In this document: positions 28,003 through 36,308 of the stretch, one piece after another
Numbering within the stretch: the stretch's first letter is position 1
Layout of the letters: each line of letters begins with the position of its first letter
From: Terribacillus saccharophilus
GTDB lineage: Bacteria; Bacillota; Bacilli; Bacillales; Amphibacillaceae
Direction: 5' to 3'
DNA length: 64,000 nucleotides
Assembly (NCBI RefSeq): GCF_002272075.1
Contig: NZ_NPBJ01000016.1
Location: 124,001-188,000, forward strand
Translations under genes and position numbers: made by a program
The notes under the pieces: model-generated
What the model was told of the DNA's origin: nothing
Database searches by the model: none
The model's input: the letters and a program-made list of their open reading frames with translations, nothing else

Positions 28003-29127
28003 TCATGTTCTTTTAAATATTAAAGCTAGATAACCAATTATAGAAGCACCTATAAATAGAACATTATAGCTTAATAGATCTGCAATGACCCCGGAGAAAA
28101 TTGATCCTATTGCTTGACCAAGTGCCAGTATTAAAAAGGGTATACCTAGTCCAAATGATGGGTTGGACTTAAACACGGAAATTCCCCATACTATTAACAC
28201 ACCGGTCATAAAAATATATGAGCTACCAAAAAGGGCTGGTGATAGAAACCCTATCATAATGTAATCTGTAAATGTCCCTAATAGCAGAGACGAGGTTGAA
28301 AGTGCTATCACAGAAATCCTGTATGCAGGCATTAAACCAAACTTATTGATACATGCACCTGCAGTTCCTCCTAATAACCCTGCAACTCCAATAATCACCC
28401 ATAGCCACTCTCCGAGGTAATCAGGAACACTCTCATTTTGTAACATAAAATCTCTTGAAAATGTCCAATAGGCCGAACAGGAGGTTCCTAACAATAGAGA
28501 TGCCAGAATTAATGGTATGGCTCTTCTCCACTCTTCTTTTGAGAAACCTGATTTTACGTTTTTATTTAAAGTTTGATTTTGTTTTTTAGGCAGCACTTTG
28601 TAATTAGCGAATAATACTACTGTGGCAATGACCATAAATATTAAGTACGTTTCTCTCCAACTATCTGTCATTATAATTGCAATAACTCCAGTTAAAGCTG
28701 TTCCAATACTCGTACCAGAGTTTATCCATGAATTAGTCTGATTCTGTAATTTTATTTCTACGTTTTCATCAATAATATCAGCGTACGGTGGTGAAGAAAA
28801 ACCTGTACTTAGCCCGGCCAGAAATATACCTAAACCTAATACTCCAGGATTACCCGATACAGATATAATCCCCAAACCAATAGTGGATGAGAATCCTGCA
28901 ACAATAAGAATAGACCTCGGTGATACTCTGTTCGAAAATACCATTGCCAAAACGATTGCTATACAGTATGCGATATAAGACAAAGACGAAATGACCCCGC
29001 TAGTGGATTGTGCCATATTCATTGTTTCATTAATATATGGAAGCATCAGCCCATAACTGAATCGAGATAAACCATATGTCACAGCAATCATTGGTAACCC
29101 AACAACAATCAATTTATTTTCAAACAT
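28003..29127 (-). CDS. MFS transporter (YbfB/YjiJ-like)
   Basis: A 374-residue major facilitator with about eleven to twelve membrane segments. The N-terminal LIVVGLPMIAVTYGLSRFSY and the FLAGLSTGFSSPPYADII segment fit the YbfB/YjiJ group of small MFS proteins. It is downstream of a TetR gene on the same strand, and the promoter of each carries the same AACGTTCATTATAA element, so it is probably an efflux pump induced when the TetR protein binds its ligand. The ATG at 29127 has AGAGGTG 6 bases before it; a GTG three codons upstream lies within that site. Confidence 0.82.
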   Translation of the reverse strand: MFENKLIVVGLPMIAVTYGLSRFSYGLMLPYINETMNMAQSTSGVISSLSYIAYCIAIVLAMVFSNRVSPRSILIVAGFSSTIGLGIISVSGNPGVLGLGIFLAGLSTGFSSPPYADIIDENVEIKLQNQTNSWINSGTSIGTALTGVIAIIMTDSWRETYLIFMVIATVVLFANYKVLPKKQNQTLNKNVKSGFSKEEWRRAIPLILASLLLGTSCSAYWTFSRDFMLQNESVPDYLGEWLWVIIGVAGLLGGTAGACINKFGLMPAYRISVIALSTSSLLLGTFTDYIMIGFLSPALFGSSYIFMTGVLIVWGISVFKSNPSFGLGIPFLILALGQAIGSIFSGVIADLLSYNVLFIGASIIGYLALIFKRT

Positions 29128-29150
29128 ATCTATCACCTCTTATTTTATAT

Positions 29151-29167
29151 ATAACGTTCATTATAAT
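29151..29167. promoter_or_regulatory. TetR operator candidate before the MFS gene
   Basis: Contains AACGTTCATTATAA (29153-29166), identical over 14 bases to the element before the TetR gene at 29798-29811. Confidence 0.6.
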
Positions 29168-29221
29168 AATTGAGTAAAAAAAATAGGAAACAATGCACTA
29201 CATTGATCTTCCTATTCAAAT

Positions 29222-29776
29222 TCATTTATCAGAAACCTGCATACCTTTCATTAAACGTTCTGCTGCTTCTTTTATTTCATCTAATTCCTGTATTTGGGTC
29301 ATGGATGTTAAACCCTCTAAAATAATCATGATTTGCATACCCAAGGATTTTGGAACATCAAATACCTTCATATCATTTTCAATTTTGTTAACAAGTGTTT
29401 TTTTATGCTCTCTGCTTAAGGAGGCAATTCCCTCGTTTACACCTTCATATTCCTGCTTTGCTCTTAAAAACAAACAACCATTTGTACCTTCTGCTTCTAA
29501 CCAGTTTATATGAGCTTGAATCAACGACTTTACGTAAGTATGAATACCATCACCTTTGTTAAGCTTATCTCCTACTAATTCAAAATATTGATGTTCTCTT
29601 CGGGCTAATACTTCTTTAATTAATTCTTCCTTTGATTCGAAATGATAATACATAGTCATCGGTGCGACTCCAGCTTGATCCAATATTGATTTAACACCAA
29701 TTGCATGAAAACCATTCTGATAAAATAACTTTTCTGCCGTATTCAATATAGCTTCTTTTTTCTGTGACTTTCTCAT
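29222..29776 (-). CDS. TetR/AcrR family transcriptional regulator
   Basis: A 184-residue regulator with an N-terminal TetR helix-turn-helix (about 8-50: AILNTAEKLFYQNGFHAIGV, then YYHFESKEELI) and a C-terminal ligand-binding part of the TetR_C group found in YxaF/LmrA-like proteins (about 80-180). The ATG at 29774-29776 lies 7 bases after GAGGG. Its own promoter and that of the next gene share a 14-bp element, so autoregulation and control of the MFS pump are likely. Confidence 0.87.
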   Translation of the reverse strand: MRKSQKKEAILNTAEKLFYQNGFHAIGVKSILDQAGVAPMTMYYHFESKEELIKEVLARREHQYFELVGDKLNKGDGIHTYVKSLIQAHINWLEAEGTNGCLFLRAKQEYEGVNEGIASLSREHKKTLVNKIENDMKVFDVPKSLGMQIMIILEGLTSMTQIQELDEIKEAAERLMKGMQVSDK

Positions 29777-29795
29777 ATGACACCCTCTTTTATAT

Positions 29796-29812
29796 TGAAC
29801 GTTCATTATAAA
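29796..29812. promoter_or_regulatory. TetR operator candidate before the tetR-like gene
   Basis: Contains the perfect dyad TGAACGTTCA within TTGAACGTTCATTATAA, 20 bases before the start codon. It shares 14 identical bases with the site before the MFS gene. Confidence 0.62.
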
Positions 29813-29880
29813 ATTATCATACCGTTTCTCTTATCGCAAGAAACTGCAGTGAAAAAAGACCCGCACTGTAGCAAGTCTCA

Positions 29881-29964
29881 TTAATCAATAATTTCGTCCT
29901 CTTTGCTTTTTAGTTTCCCTTCCGTGAGAATGTAAATGAGGAATAAGGAAACTATTACCCAAAA
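29881..29964 (-). pseudogene. Remnant of an SdpI-family gene, last 28 codons
   Basis: The minus strand reads WVIVSLFLIYILTEGKLK and then SKEDEIID before a stop. It aligns without gaps to the C-terminus of the SdpI-family protein at 24264-24611 (WVIISLFMIYGLTEWKLKRKEEEII). Directly upstream in the same frame is TAA, and the rest of the gene is missing. So a second SdpI-type gene once stood here and was lost, or a partial duplication took place. Confidence 0.7.
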
Positions 29965-30158
29965 TTAGCACTTATGCATAAAAGCTTTCTTTGTTAGAAA
30001 CCGCTGACCGATGTTGCTTTTGAGCATACCTTATTGCTCCTATTAAACCTCCTTTAAATTCCTCGCCCACTATACTTTTATCTTTATTTACATATATACC
30101 TCTCCTCTTTTTTGATAAACTAACTTTTACAAACTAAAACTATTTAAGGTGACAAAAC

Positions 30159-31058
30159 ATGAATATAACCCAGCTTCAATATTTAGTAGATGTCGGAGAG
30201 TTAGGCTCCTTTACTGAGGTTGCTAAAAAGAACATGATGACCGTTCCAGCAATCAGTCTCTCCATAACCCAGTTAGAAACTGAATTAGACGTACTGCTTT
30301 TCACACGCTCACGCAAAGGAGTAGTTCCAACCGCTGAAGGAAAAAAGGTCATCCAGTATGCTGTTTCTGTCTTGAAAACAATCGACAGGCTTAAAAATGA
30401 TATTGCAGTATCAAAAAACAACCAGTACGGTAATATTGTCATTGCTACAATTCCCGGATTAGTGTCCCAAATCATTAACAATACCCTCGAATTCCGAGAA
30501 AGCTATCCTTATGTAAATGTGCAAGTAGTGGAGGAAGATACGGCTGCTGTGCTGGAACAAGTAAAAAATGGCCATGCAGATATGGGGTTTGTTTCACTAG
30601 GGTCAAACAATCATGATGTTGCATTGGAATGGGAACCGATTAAAAGGGTTGAAGTGGTGCTTGCCGTTAATAAGAGCTCCTTACTACGATTCAACAATAA
30701 AATCTCCCTTGACCAAATCATAAACGAAATGAATGAATCAATCGTATTGTACAATGACCCTTACTTAAAGAAAATAGCTGAAGATTTGTTTCCAGATAAC
30801 TTGAGAAATAGGATTGCATTAACGACAAATAATGGAGATGTCCTTTTACAAATGGTGCTGCAAAGGAATGCTATCACGATAACGAATGATTATATTATCC
30901 AAGCATTGCCGGCACATTTAAGAGATGAAGTGGTGACGATTTCGATTAATGAGTACTTTACCCTTTCCAATTATTTATGGCGAGTGACGAGAAAAAATGA
31001 AAAATGTCCGGAAATGGTAGACCAGTTTACCGAGCATCTTTTGCAAGACTTAAAATAG
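30159..31058 (+). CDS. LysR family transcriptional regulator
   Basis: A 299-residue LysR-type protein with a helix-turn-helix at about 1-60 (GSFTEVAKKNMMTVPAISLS) and an effector-binding domain at about 88-290 (GNIVIATIPGL, ADMGFVSLGSN). It converges with the 3-hydroxyacyl-CoA dehydrogenase gene, so it is not an obvious regulator of it. Its target is unknown. The ribosome binding site is AAGGTGA. Confidence 0.87.
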   Translation: MNITQLQYLVDVGELGSFTEVAKKNMMTVPAISLSITQLETELDVLLFTRSRKGVVPTAEGKKVIQYAVSVLKTIDRLKNDIAVSKNNQYGNIVIATIPGLVSQIINNTLEFRESYPYVNVQVVEEDTAAVLEQVKNGHADMGFVSLGSNNHDVALEWEPIKRVEVVLAVNKSSLLRFNNKISLDQIINEMNESIVLYNDPYLKKIAEDLFPDNLRNRIALTTNNGDVLLQMVLQRNAITITNDYIIQALPAHLRDEVVTISINEYFTLSNYLWRVTRKNEKCPEMVDQFTEHLLQDLK

Positions 31059-31069
31059 ACTTTAAAAAG

Positions 31070-31098
31070 AATCCTCCTGCCATTATGACAGGAGGATT
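31070..31098. terminator. Bidirectional terminator between the LysR gene and the dehydrogenase
   Basis: AATCCTCCTG and CAGGAGGATT form a perfect 10-bp stem with a 9-base loop, followed by ACTTTTTT on the plus strand and preceded by an A-run. Confidence 0.85.
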
Positions 31099-31104
31099 AC
31101 TTTT

Positions 31105-32007
31105 TTATTGATTCCCCAAGAAATCAGGGTCCATAAATCGAGGATTAGGATATTTATAGAAGCCTTCTCCTGTAGCAACTCCAAGTTTTCCTTTATCAAC
31201 ATACTCTGTTTTCAGTAGCTCTGCGAGTTTCTTAAATTCTGAATTTCCTGTTGCGTCCGCTTTAGCCTTCACAATATTATAAGATGTTTTGATTCCGACA
31301 ACATCCAATATTGCAAATGGACCTTTCGGAGCTCCTGTAGCAATCATCCATGTTTTATCGATCGTCTCCACATCTGCAACCTCTCTTGATAGCAATAGCT
31401 CTGCTGCATCTAGAAGAGGAACAAGCAATGAATTCAAAATATATCCTGGCTGCTCTTTATGAAGAGGTAATGCTACCATTCCAATTGCTTTCGCAAACTC
31501 AACTACTTGGTCAAACACATTCATATCTGTGCCTGGATGCTTCATAATTTCGGCTGTATTATTAATCCAAATTTCATTAGCAAAATGAAGTGCCAGGAAT
31601 TTTTCAGGACGTCCTGTCGCTCCAGCAAACTGACTTGGCATCAATGTTGATGAGTTTGATGCAAAAACAGTCTTATCTGGTGCAACTTGATTTAGCTTCT
31701 CATAAAACTCTGTTTTAATCGTCACTATCTCTGGTATTGCTTCTATCAGCAAATCTGCATCAGCAACTGCCTTTGCCAGGTCGCTATAGTAAGAGATGCG
31801 GTCAGATGCAGAATCTACTTGCTCTTTACTAGCCTGTAAATCCTCTTGATAACGCCCTTTCAATATGTTTATTTTGTCTTTAGCTGATTGTAATGCTACA
31901 TCATTAATATCGTATACTGTTACATGAAAACCATTAAATGCAGTTTGAAAAGCGATTTGACTTCCTAAAACCCCACTGCCCGCTATTGTAATATGTTTGA
32001 ATTCCAT
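31105..32007 (-). CDS. 3-hydroxyacyl-CoA dehydrogenase
   Basis: A 300-residue NAD-dependent dehydrogenase of the 3-hydroxybutyryl/3-hydroxyacyl-CoA type. The N-terminal nucleotide-binding motif is ITIAGSGVLGSQIAFQ. The catalytic region has FASNSSTLMPSQFA and ALHFANEI (His of the His-Glu pair), and the C-terminal domain has PGYILNSLLVPLLDAAE. It is a stand-alone enzyme without fused hydratase. It may act in fatty acid or butyrate metabolism; no thiolase or hydratase genes lie beside it, so the pathway is unresolved. Confidence 0.88.
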   Translation of the reverse strand: MEFKHITIAGSGVLGSQIAFQTAFNGFHVTVYDINDVALQSAKDKINILKGRYQEDLQASKEQVDSASDRISYYSDLAKAVADADLLIEAIPEIVTIKTEFYEKLNQVAPDKTVFASNSSTLMPSQFAGATGRPEKFLALHFANEIWINNTAEIMKHPGTDMNVFDQVVEFAKAIGMVALPLHKEQPGYILNSLLVPLLDAAELLLSREVADVETIDKTWMIATGAPKGPFAILDVVGIKTSYNIVKAKADATGNSEFKKLAELLKTEYVDKGKLGVATGEGFYKYPNPRFMDPDFLGNQ

Positions 32008-32235
32008 GATTCTTTACCATCCCTTTGTACGATAAATTAAACAATTAATTACTACATCTTTATTGTAAAATACATTTAATATAAAATAAAGTTAATAAAA
32101 TTTAATCTTACTTAATTTTTATTTAATCTAAATACCACAGTTTGAAGATAGTGTGATAATATAGATCTCCGGATTTCCGAATTTGTTGAAGAAAGGAAAA
32201 CTAGAGAAAAATGAGTAAGAACACGTGCTGCACAT

Positions 32236-32338
32236 GAAAAAGACCCGGAAATCGGAATTGTTTATTCTACCGAAATCCAGGTCTTATTAGGAAAAGTATA
32301 TTTTTATTGGGAAGAGTTTAAATTAGTTAGACACCTTC
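32236..32338. repeat. Hairpin repeat family, copy C with tail
   Basis: AAAAAGACCCGGAAATCGGA ... CCGAAATCCAGGTCT, then the tail through ATTAGTTAGACACCTTC (ends 32338). Its last 15 bases read, on the minus strand, as Lys-Val-Ser-Asn-stop, the same codon run that ends rlmCD at 36964-36978. It is nearly identical to copy E beside rlmCD. Confidence 0.75.
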
Positions 32339-32620
32339 TGTTCAACAATAATAAACATTTCCTAAATCATCGCCTCCAACCCGCATTCCACCGTTTCGAG
32401 TTAAAATAAAGATTTCCTACCGAACACTCATTTTCATACTTTTTATGATCAAAATTGGCCGTTTTTCACCCGCTTTTCACCTGTTTTTTCACCTTTTTTC
32501 CTCAGTTAAAATAAAGATTTCCGATAAAAGAAGGAAGAGAATATTGAGAGAATCCAGTAAGGACAAGGGATAATAGAAAAAAGACCTAGAAATCGGAAGA
32601 GTTTATTTTAGTTAGACATA
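32339..32620. repeat. Long direct repeat, left copy, with partial hairpin unit
   Basis: From TGTTCAACAATAATAAACAT to about 32605 this stretch matches 36638-36897 with few changes, including AGTTAAAATAAAGATTTCC twice within each copy. It ends in a partial hairpin unit (AAAAAGACCTAGAAATCGG) that lacks the right arm. Together with copy C it fills the 780-base gap after the dehydrogenase gene. Confidence 0.75.
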
Positions 32621-32787
32621 GTAGAGAAAAAAGTTTAGATTCAAGAAGATGATTATAAACCCCTTCTATCTCATGCTATCCACCTCTAACTTTGTTAATT
32701 TCAATCCACCTCTGAAACTACTATTACAATAAATACAGAGTATAACGTGTATGATTAAATCACTTTGTATAAAGGAGCAATATCCGT

Positions 32788-32925
32788 ATGCCACTTGGTA
32801 AAGAAATAAAACAAAACTTAATTAAAAATGCTATGAATACTGAAGCCAAACATCAAAAGTTCAAAAAAAGCCTCATAAGCTTCTATCTCAATCAAAGAGA
32901 AAAAGAGTATCAACAAAACCACTAG
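32788..32925 (+). CDS. Small charged protein, 45 residues
   Basis: Too short for most gene finders. The ATG at 32788 follows AAAGGAG by 9 bases. The 45 residues are basic and probably helical (begins MPLGKEIKQNLIKNAMNTEA, ends REKEYQQNH). It is not recognised. It lies 100 bases before an excisionase-like HTH gene on the same strand inside the repeat-bounded islet and may be co-transcribed with it. Confidence 0.5.
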   Translation: MPLGKEIKQNLIKNAMNTEAKHQKFKKSLISFYLNQREKEYQQNH

Positions 32926-33026
32926 AAAACAACAATAGTGAATTGGAGCAAAGTTTGACCTTTATAACTTTTTAGTTAAAAACAATTTATAAATGAAATA
33001 AATTCCAATTTGAAAGGAACAGTAGT

Positions 33027-33266
33027 TTGAAAAAATCATATTCAGAATGGGAAGCAGCAAAAAAACTTGGTTTGAGTATCAGCACTATCCAACGTATGTG
33101 TGAAACTGGCAAGTTAAAGGGCTGCCATAAAATTAACGACACTTGGCAAATTCCTCAATACAATTTCATTACTAACAAAGTACATGATATTAAGTCAGAA
33201 AGCTTTGTGCGAAATCTTGATAGAAAGAATAGTATCAGCGGTAATGTAGATGAGTTTAATTTATGA
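33027..33266 (+). CDS. Excisionase-like helix-turn-helix protein, 79 residues
   Basis: The first 50 residues form a MerR/excisionase-type winged helix motif: SEWEAAKKLGLSISTIQRMC, then GKLKGCHKINDTWQIPQ. Such small proteins are excisionases or recombination directionality factors in mobile elements, or simple DNA-binding regulators. The TTG start at 33027 follows AAAGGAAC. No integrase gene is seen in the islet, so if it once served one, that gene is lost or elsewhere. The C-terminal 30 residues are polar and unrecognised. Confidence 0.6.
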   Translation: MKKSYSEWEAAKKLGLSISTIQRMCETGKLKGCHKINDTWQIPQYNFITNKVHDIKSESFVRNLDRKNSISGNVDEFNL

Positions 33267-33305
33267 ACAAGAAGAAGGAACTAGTACGCATGGCTAGTCC
33301 CTTCT

Positions 33306-33644
33306 TCATTCCATATTGTGGTCTTCATAAGTAACTGATATTCGCTGTTTCTTCATTTCTGCCACTTGCTCATTAAATGTATTTACAGCTTTGTTTATCT
33401 TCCTGGTAACATCTTCACATAGTCCTTCATCATGATTCATCCGACTTGTCGTTTCCTTCTTCATCGCATCAATGATTTTTCCTTTTTGATCTTCACTAAT
33501 GATTATCTTACTGACATAAGAGAAAAACCGTTCATCATTTTCTCTAATACCATCAATGGGAGTCTTTAGAGCCTTTTTCTTGTCGGAGTAATCCTTGTTA
33601 GGGATTAGCTGTTCGGTAGCTTGGAATGTGCGTTTCTGTCCCAT
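33306..33644 (-). CDS. Module 2 small helical protein (possible secretion partner)
   Basis: A 112-residue charged helical protein, paralog of 10175-10507. The central and C-terminal parts are most alike (EDQKGKIIDAMKKETTSR and KINKAVNTFNEQVAEMKKQR); the N-terminal third is more changed except TEQLIPN.DY.DKKK. Its start codon directly follows the stop of the lipase-like gene. No signal peptide or enzyme motif. Proposed role as for the module-1 paralog: partner for secretion or folding of the lipase-like protein. Confidence 0.65.
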   Translation of the reverse strand: MGQKRTFQATEQLIPNKDYSDKKKALKTPIDGIRENDERFFSYVSKIIISEDQKGKIIDAMKKETTSRMNHDEGLCEDVTRKINKAVNTFNEQVAEMKKQRISVTYEDHNME

Positions 33645-35486
33645 TTAGAACCTCCTTGAAAAATCGAATAGCCTAGATACATTGTCCTCTTCATCAAATA
33701 AATCCTCGATGGCCTTTCGGTACTTCTCGATATACAACTTACCGCTTTCCACCGACTTCTTTAGTTCATGGATTTCTTCATCAAAGTCATTATTCTCCAA
33801 AGGGTAGAAGACTTCGTGTACTTTGATAGTCTTCATTTCTTTATTGAATGCCGGTAAGTGTCCGTGTTTAGCAAGTAAGTCACGGTAACTACCTGGACTC
33901 GATTCCATGCGGTCGATCTCGTCCTGGACTTTTCGCTTTTCATCCTTATAACTATCATCTAATTCCTCTTTTACCGCTTTCTCGAAATTCCGAATCTTGG
34001 TTTCTTTTTCTTCTAGGATGGGGAGGGTCTCTCGATACATGCGGAGTGCTGCGGAGATGTTCACTTTGATAGGATCGCCATTAGTTGCTGTGTAGACCAT
34101 ATCTGTACCGAAATAGCTTTTGTTACCTTTCGACATGGCAGCAAGCAGTTCCGGAATGCTATGGCTGGCTACTATTTTATTTAGACTTTCAAAAAAACCG
34201 CTTTCTTTCATGCACTCTATTGATGACGTTAGCGATGACTTTATCCATACCAGACTTCCTCCAAATGCAACCGTAGAGATATCTTGCAAAAACTGAACAC
34301 CAGACAAACTGGAATTAGCATTCAATCCATCTTCTATCGTTGAAAGATGAGACTCTATAAGTTCCAGTTCTTCAATCATTGTATCTTTTTCTTTTAGGGA
34401 TATATAACCCGTTTCTTGTAACCGTCCGAAAATCAAATCCTTGTTATCCAAAACGACTCTTACTTTATCCAGTAAGGGCGGGACACTCTTATTTAGAGCC
34501 TTTACCGTTTCATCGAATTCTCCTTGATTAAACGTGTACCAACTCAAGAAACTTCCGAAGCTGTTTACATCCTTCAGATAGTCCATATTCACCCCAAAGA
34601 GCTGTTTAGCGACCTCTTTTGTGCCACCCGCATTATCTGCTTTTGCATAAATTAAAGCCAAGTCCTGTACATCCTTTATAACTTCAGGAGGAATGTCTTT
34701 TGCTAACTCTTTAATTCCCGAGACGTCGGGGTTGGTGTCAACAACTTCAATCTGCCCCAATTCTACCATTCCTGGAACAAAAGGGGTCAACCCATTTAGC
34801 GGGTCATCAGAAGAGATTATTTGATGTATGTTTTTGGATTCGTCTTTAAAAAACTCTTTAGTGAACACCTCTAACTCATCCGCAGAAACTCTTTGGCGTA
34901 GATCCGCATCGTTTCTCACCTTAAACTTTTCTATTACTGCTTTTTGAAAGTCAATATTCATATCAAATAGCTGATAAGCGTTAACTTGGGCCCCATTCAT
35001 ACCATAAACCTCGTCGAAAGTGCCATAGCCTAAGTATGCCTCTGCATTATTGTGGTGGCCAAGTGAATGCCCCCAAGAGATCACCTTAGCGTCCTCGTCT
35101 ACGCCTAATTTATTCTTGGCCTGTTCAACAAATAAATCTGTAGCTTGAGGTTGATCAATTGATTCCCCTGCAAGTGGACCTTTGGCATTAAATGACCAGT
35201 CTGGTCCATTGGTGGTTCCTTGAGAGATAACGTACATCTCTTCTTGATTTCCGTCATCAATGTATATGGCTGTACCGTTATAGCCCGTCTGATTAATTAA
35301 ACTATCTTCAGTATCAGAGGAGTGGAATATTTTTATATCTGCATCTAAAAGTGAGCCTGTCTCTTCTAGGTAAATTTGTTGTATGGTTGACTTTAATTTA
35401 TCTGCGGTCATATTTTCGTATTCTTTATTAGTTAATCGCATTGCCATCAGTTCATAATCAAGTATGCCTTTAGCCATTGCATTCAC
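33645..35486 (-). CDS. Module 2 lipase-like protein with helical C-terminal half (TslA-like candidate)
   Basis: A 613-residue protein, the same length as its module-1 paralog. The hydrolase-like part (about 45-260) has a full nucleophile elbow GHSLG at 139-143 (Ser141), preceded by MYVISQGT and followed by VYGMNGAQVNAYQLF; SSDDPLNGL at 225-233 is a candidate for the acid. Residues about 340-613 are helical; the last 170 (from IKVNISAALRMY to LFDFSRRF) are the best conserved part between the copies. No signal peptide. It overlaps the lipoprotein gene by 4 bases. The layout fits a type VII-secreted lipase with reversed domain order, but no secretion genes are in the window. Confidence 0.7.
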   Translation of the reverse strand: MNAMAKGILDYELMAMRLTNKEYENMTADKLKSTIQQIYLEETGSLLDADIKIFHSSDTEDSLINQTGYNGTAIYIDDGNQEEMYVISQGTTNGPDWSFNAKGPLAGESIDQPQATDLFVEQAKNKLGVDEDAKVISWGHSLGHHNNAEAYLGYGTFDEVYGMNGAQVNAYQLFDMNIDFQKAVIEKFKVRNDADLRQRVSADELEVFTKEFFKDESKNIHQIISSDDPLNGLTPFVPGMVELGQIEVVDTNPDVSGIKELAKDIPPEVIKDVQDLALIYAKADNAGGTKEVAKQLFGVNMDYLKDVNSFGSFLSWYTFNQGEFDETVKALNKSVPPLLDKVRVVLDNKDLIFGRLQETGYISLKEKDTMIEELELIESHLSTIEDGLNANSSLSGVQFLQDISTVAFGGSLVWIKSSLTSSIECMKESGFFESLNKIVASHSIPELLAAMSKGNKSYFGTDMVYTATNGDPIKVNISAALRMYRETLPILEEKETKIRNFEKAVKEELDDSYKDEKRKVQDEIDRMESSPGSYRDLLAKHGHLPAFNKEMKTIKVHEVFYPLENNDFDEEIHELKKSVESGKLYIEKYRKAIEDLFDEEDNVSRLFDFSRRF

Positions 35487-36151
35487 TTACCTTTGTCATT
35501 GTTAAATTGGATCGATTTTAACACATCTGATACTTTTTCTTTCTCTTCTTCTTTTAGAGAATCACACTGATTATTTTCAATATCTTCTCTACAAATAATG
35601 CTTGTAAATACCTGTATTTCTTGTTTTTTTTCATTTCTTACTATGGCTGCAATATAACTAGTTGAATCATCCGAATCCATTTCAGCAATCTCAAGATGTT
35701 GGTTCTCATTCTCACTCGGTACTTTTTTAAAATCCAGTTCTTCTCCAGCTCTACGATTCATTAGATCTCTACTATATTCAATATTAGGTATGGAGCTATA
35801 GTAGTTAATGATGAATTGATCCATTACATCTGCATCATTGTCATCATAATAAAAGATAAGAGATTCTGAGTTTCCTTCATTACCCGCCATACTTGTTTCG
35901 TCTACAACCATGTCTTCAGGAAAATCAAGAGTGAATGTATTAGTAGCTGATACCAAAGTGTAGTACCCTTCTCTAACTGATTCAGTTGATTCTAAGTAAT
36001 CTCTGGTCAATTCATCTTGGAAAGCCGGCACATCCGGCAAGTCTTTGGGATCCATCTCAGAAGGGGAGAGGGACTCTTTGCCATTACTCATATTGCATCC
36101 TCCTATAATCAGTGTTGTTAGAATTAAAAAGATTACAAATTTAAATTTCAC
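35483..36151 (-). CDS. Module 2 lipoprotein (candidate immunity protein)
   Basis: A 222-residue lipoprotein with a clear signal peptide and lipobox LIIGGC (Cys at about residue 19). The mature domain is acidic and unrecognised, and paralogous to the module-1 lipoprotein (PAFQDELTRDYLEST, REGYY). Two cysteines near the C-terminus (ICREDIENNQC) are shared in position with module 1 (RCSNDMEGNVC) and could form a disulfide outside the cell. It is the first gene of the module behind the conserved promoter at 36199-36228. Confidence 0.65.
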   Translation of the reverse strand: MKFKFVIFLILTTLIIGGCNMSNGKESLSPSEMDPKDLPDVPAFQDELTRDYLESTESVREGYYTLVSATNTFTLDFPEDMVVDETSMAGNEGNSESLIFYYDDNDADVMDQFIINYYSSIPNIEYSRDLMNRRAGEELDFKKVPSENENQHLEIAEMDSDDSTSYIAAIVRNEKKQEIQVFTSIICREDIENNQCDSLKEEEKEKVSDVLKSIQFNNDKGK

Positions 36152-36198
36152 GCAGCGGTACCTCCATAAGGTTCGGATTATTGCTGTAGTCCATAAAA

Positions 36199-36228
36199 AT
36201 TATACAAAACACATCCAATCATTCCCAA
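36199..36228 (-). promoter_or_regulatory. Module 2 promoter
   Basis: TTGGGA (36223-36228), an 18-base spacer and TATAAT (36199-36204) on the minus strand. The spacer and flanks closely match those of module 1. Confidence 0.6.
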
Positions 36229-36308
36229 CAATTGTATAAGCCTTTTGCAAAAACGGTTCTTTAGTCTTGGGGATATGTGCCAGTGTTATTTTCCTGACAA
36301 AAATGCTA

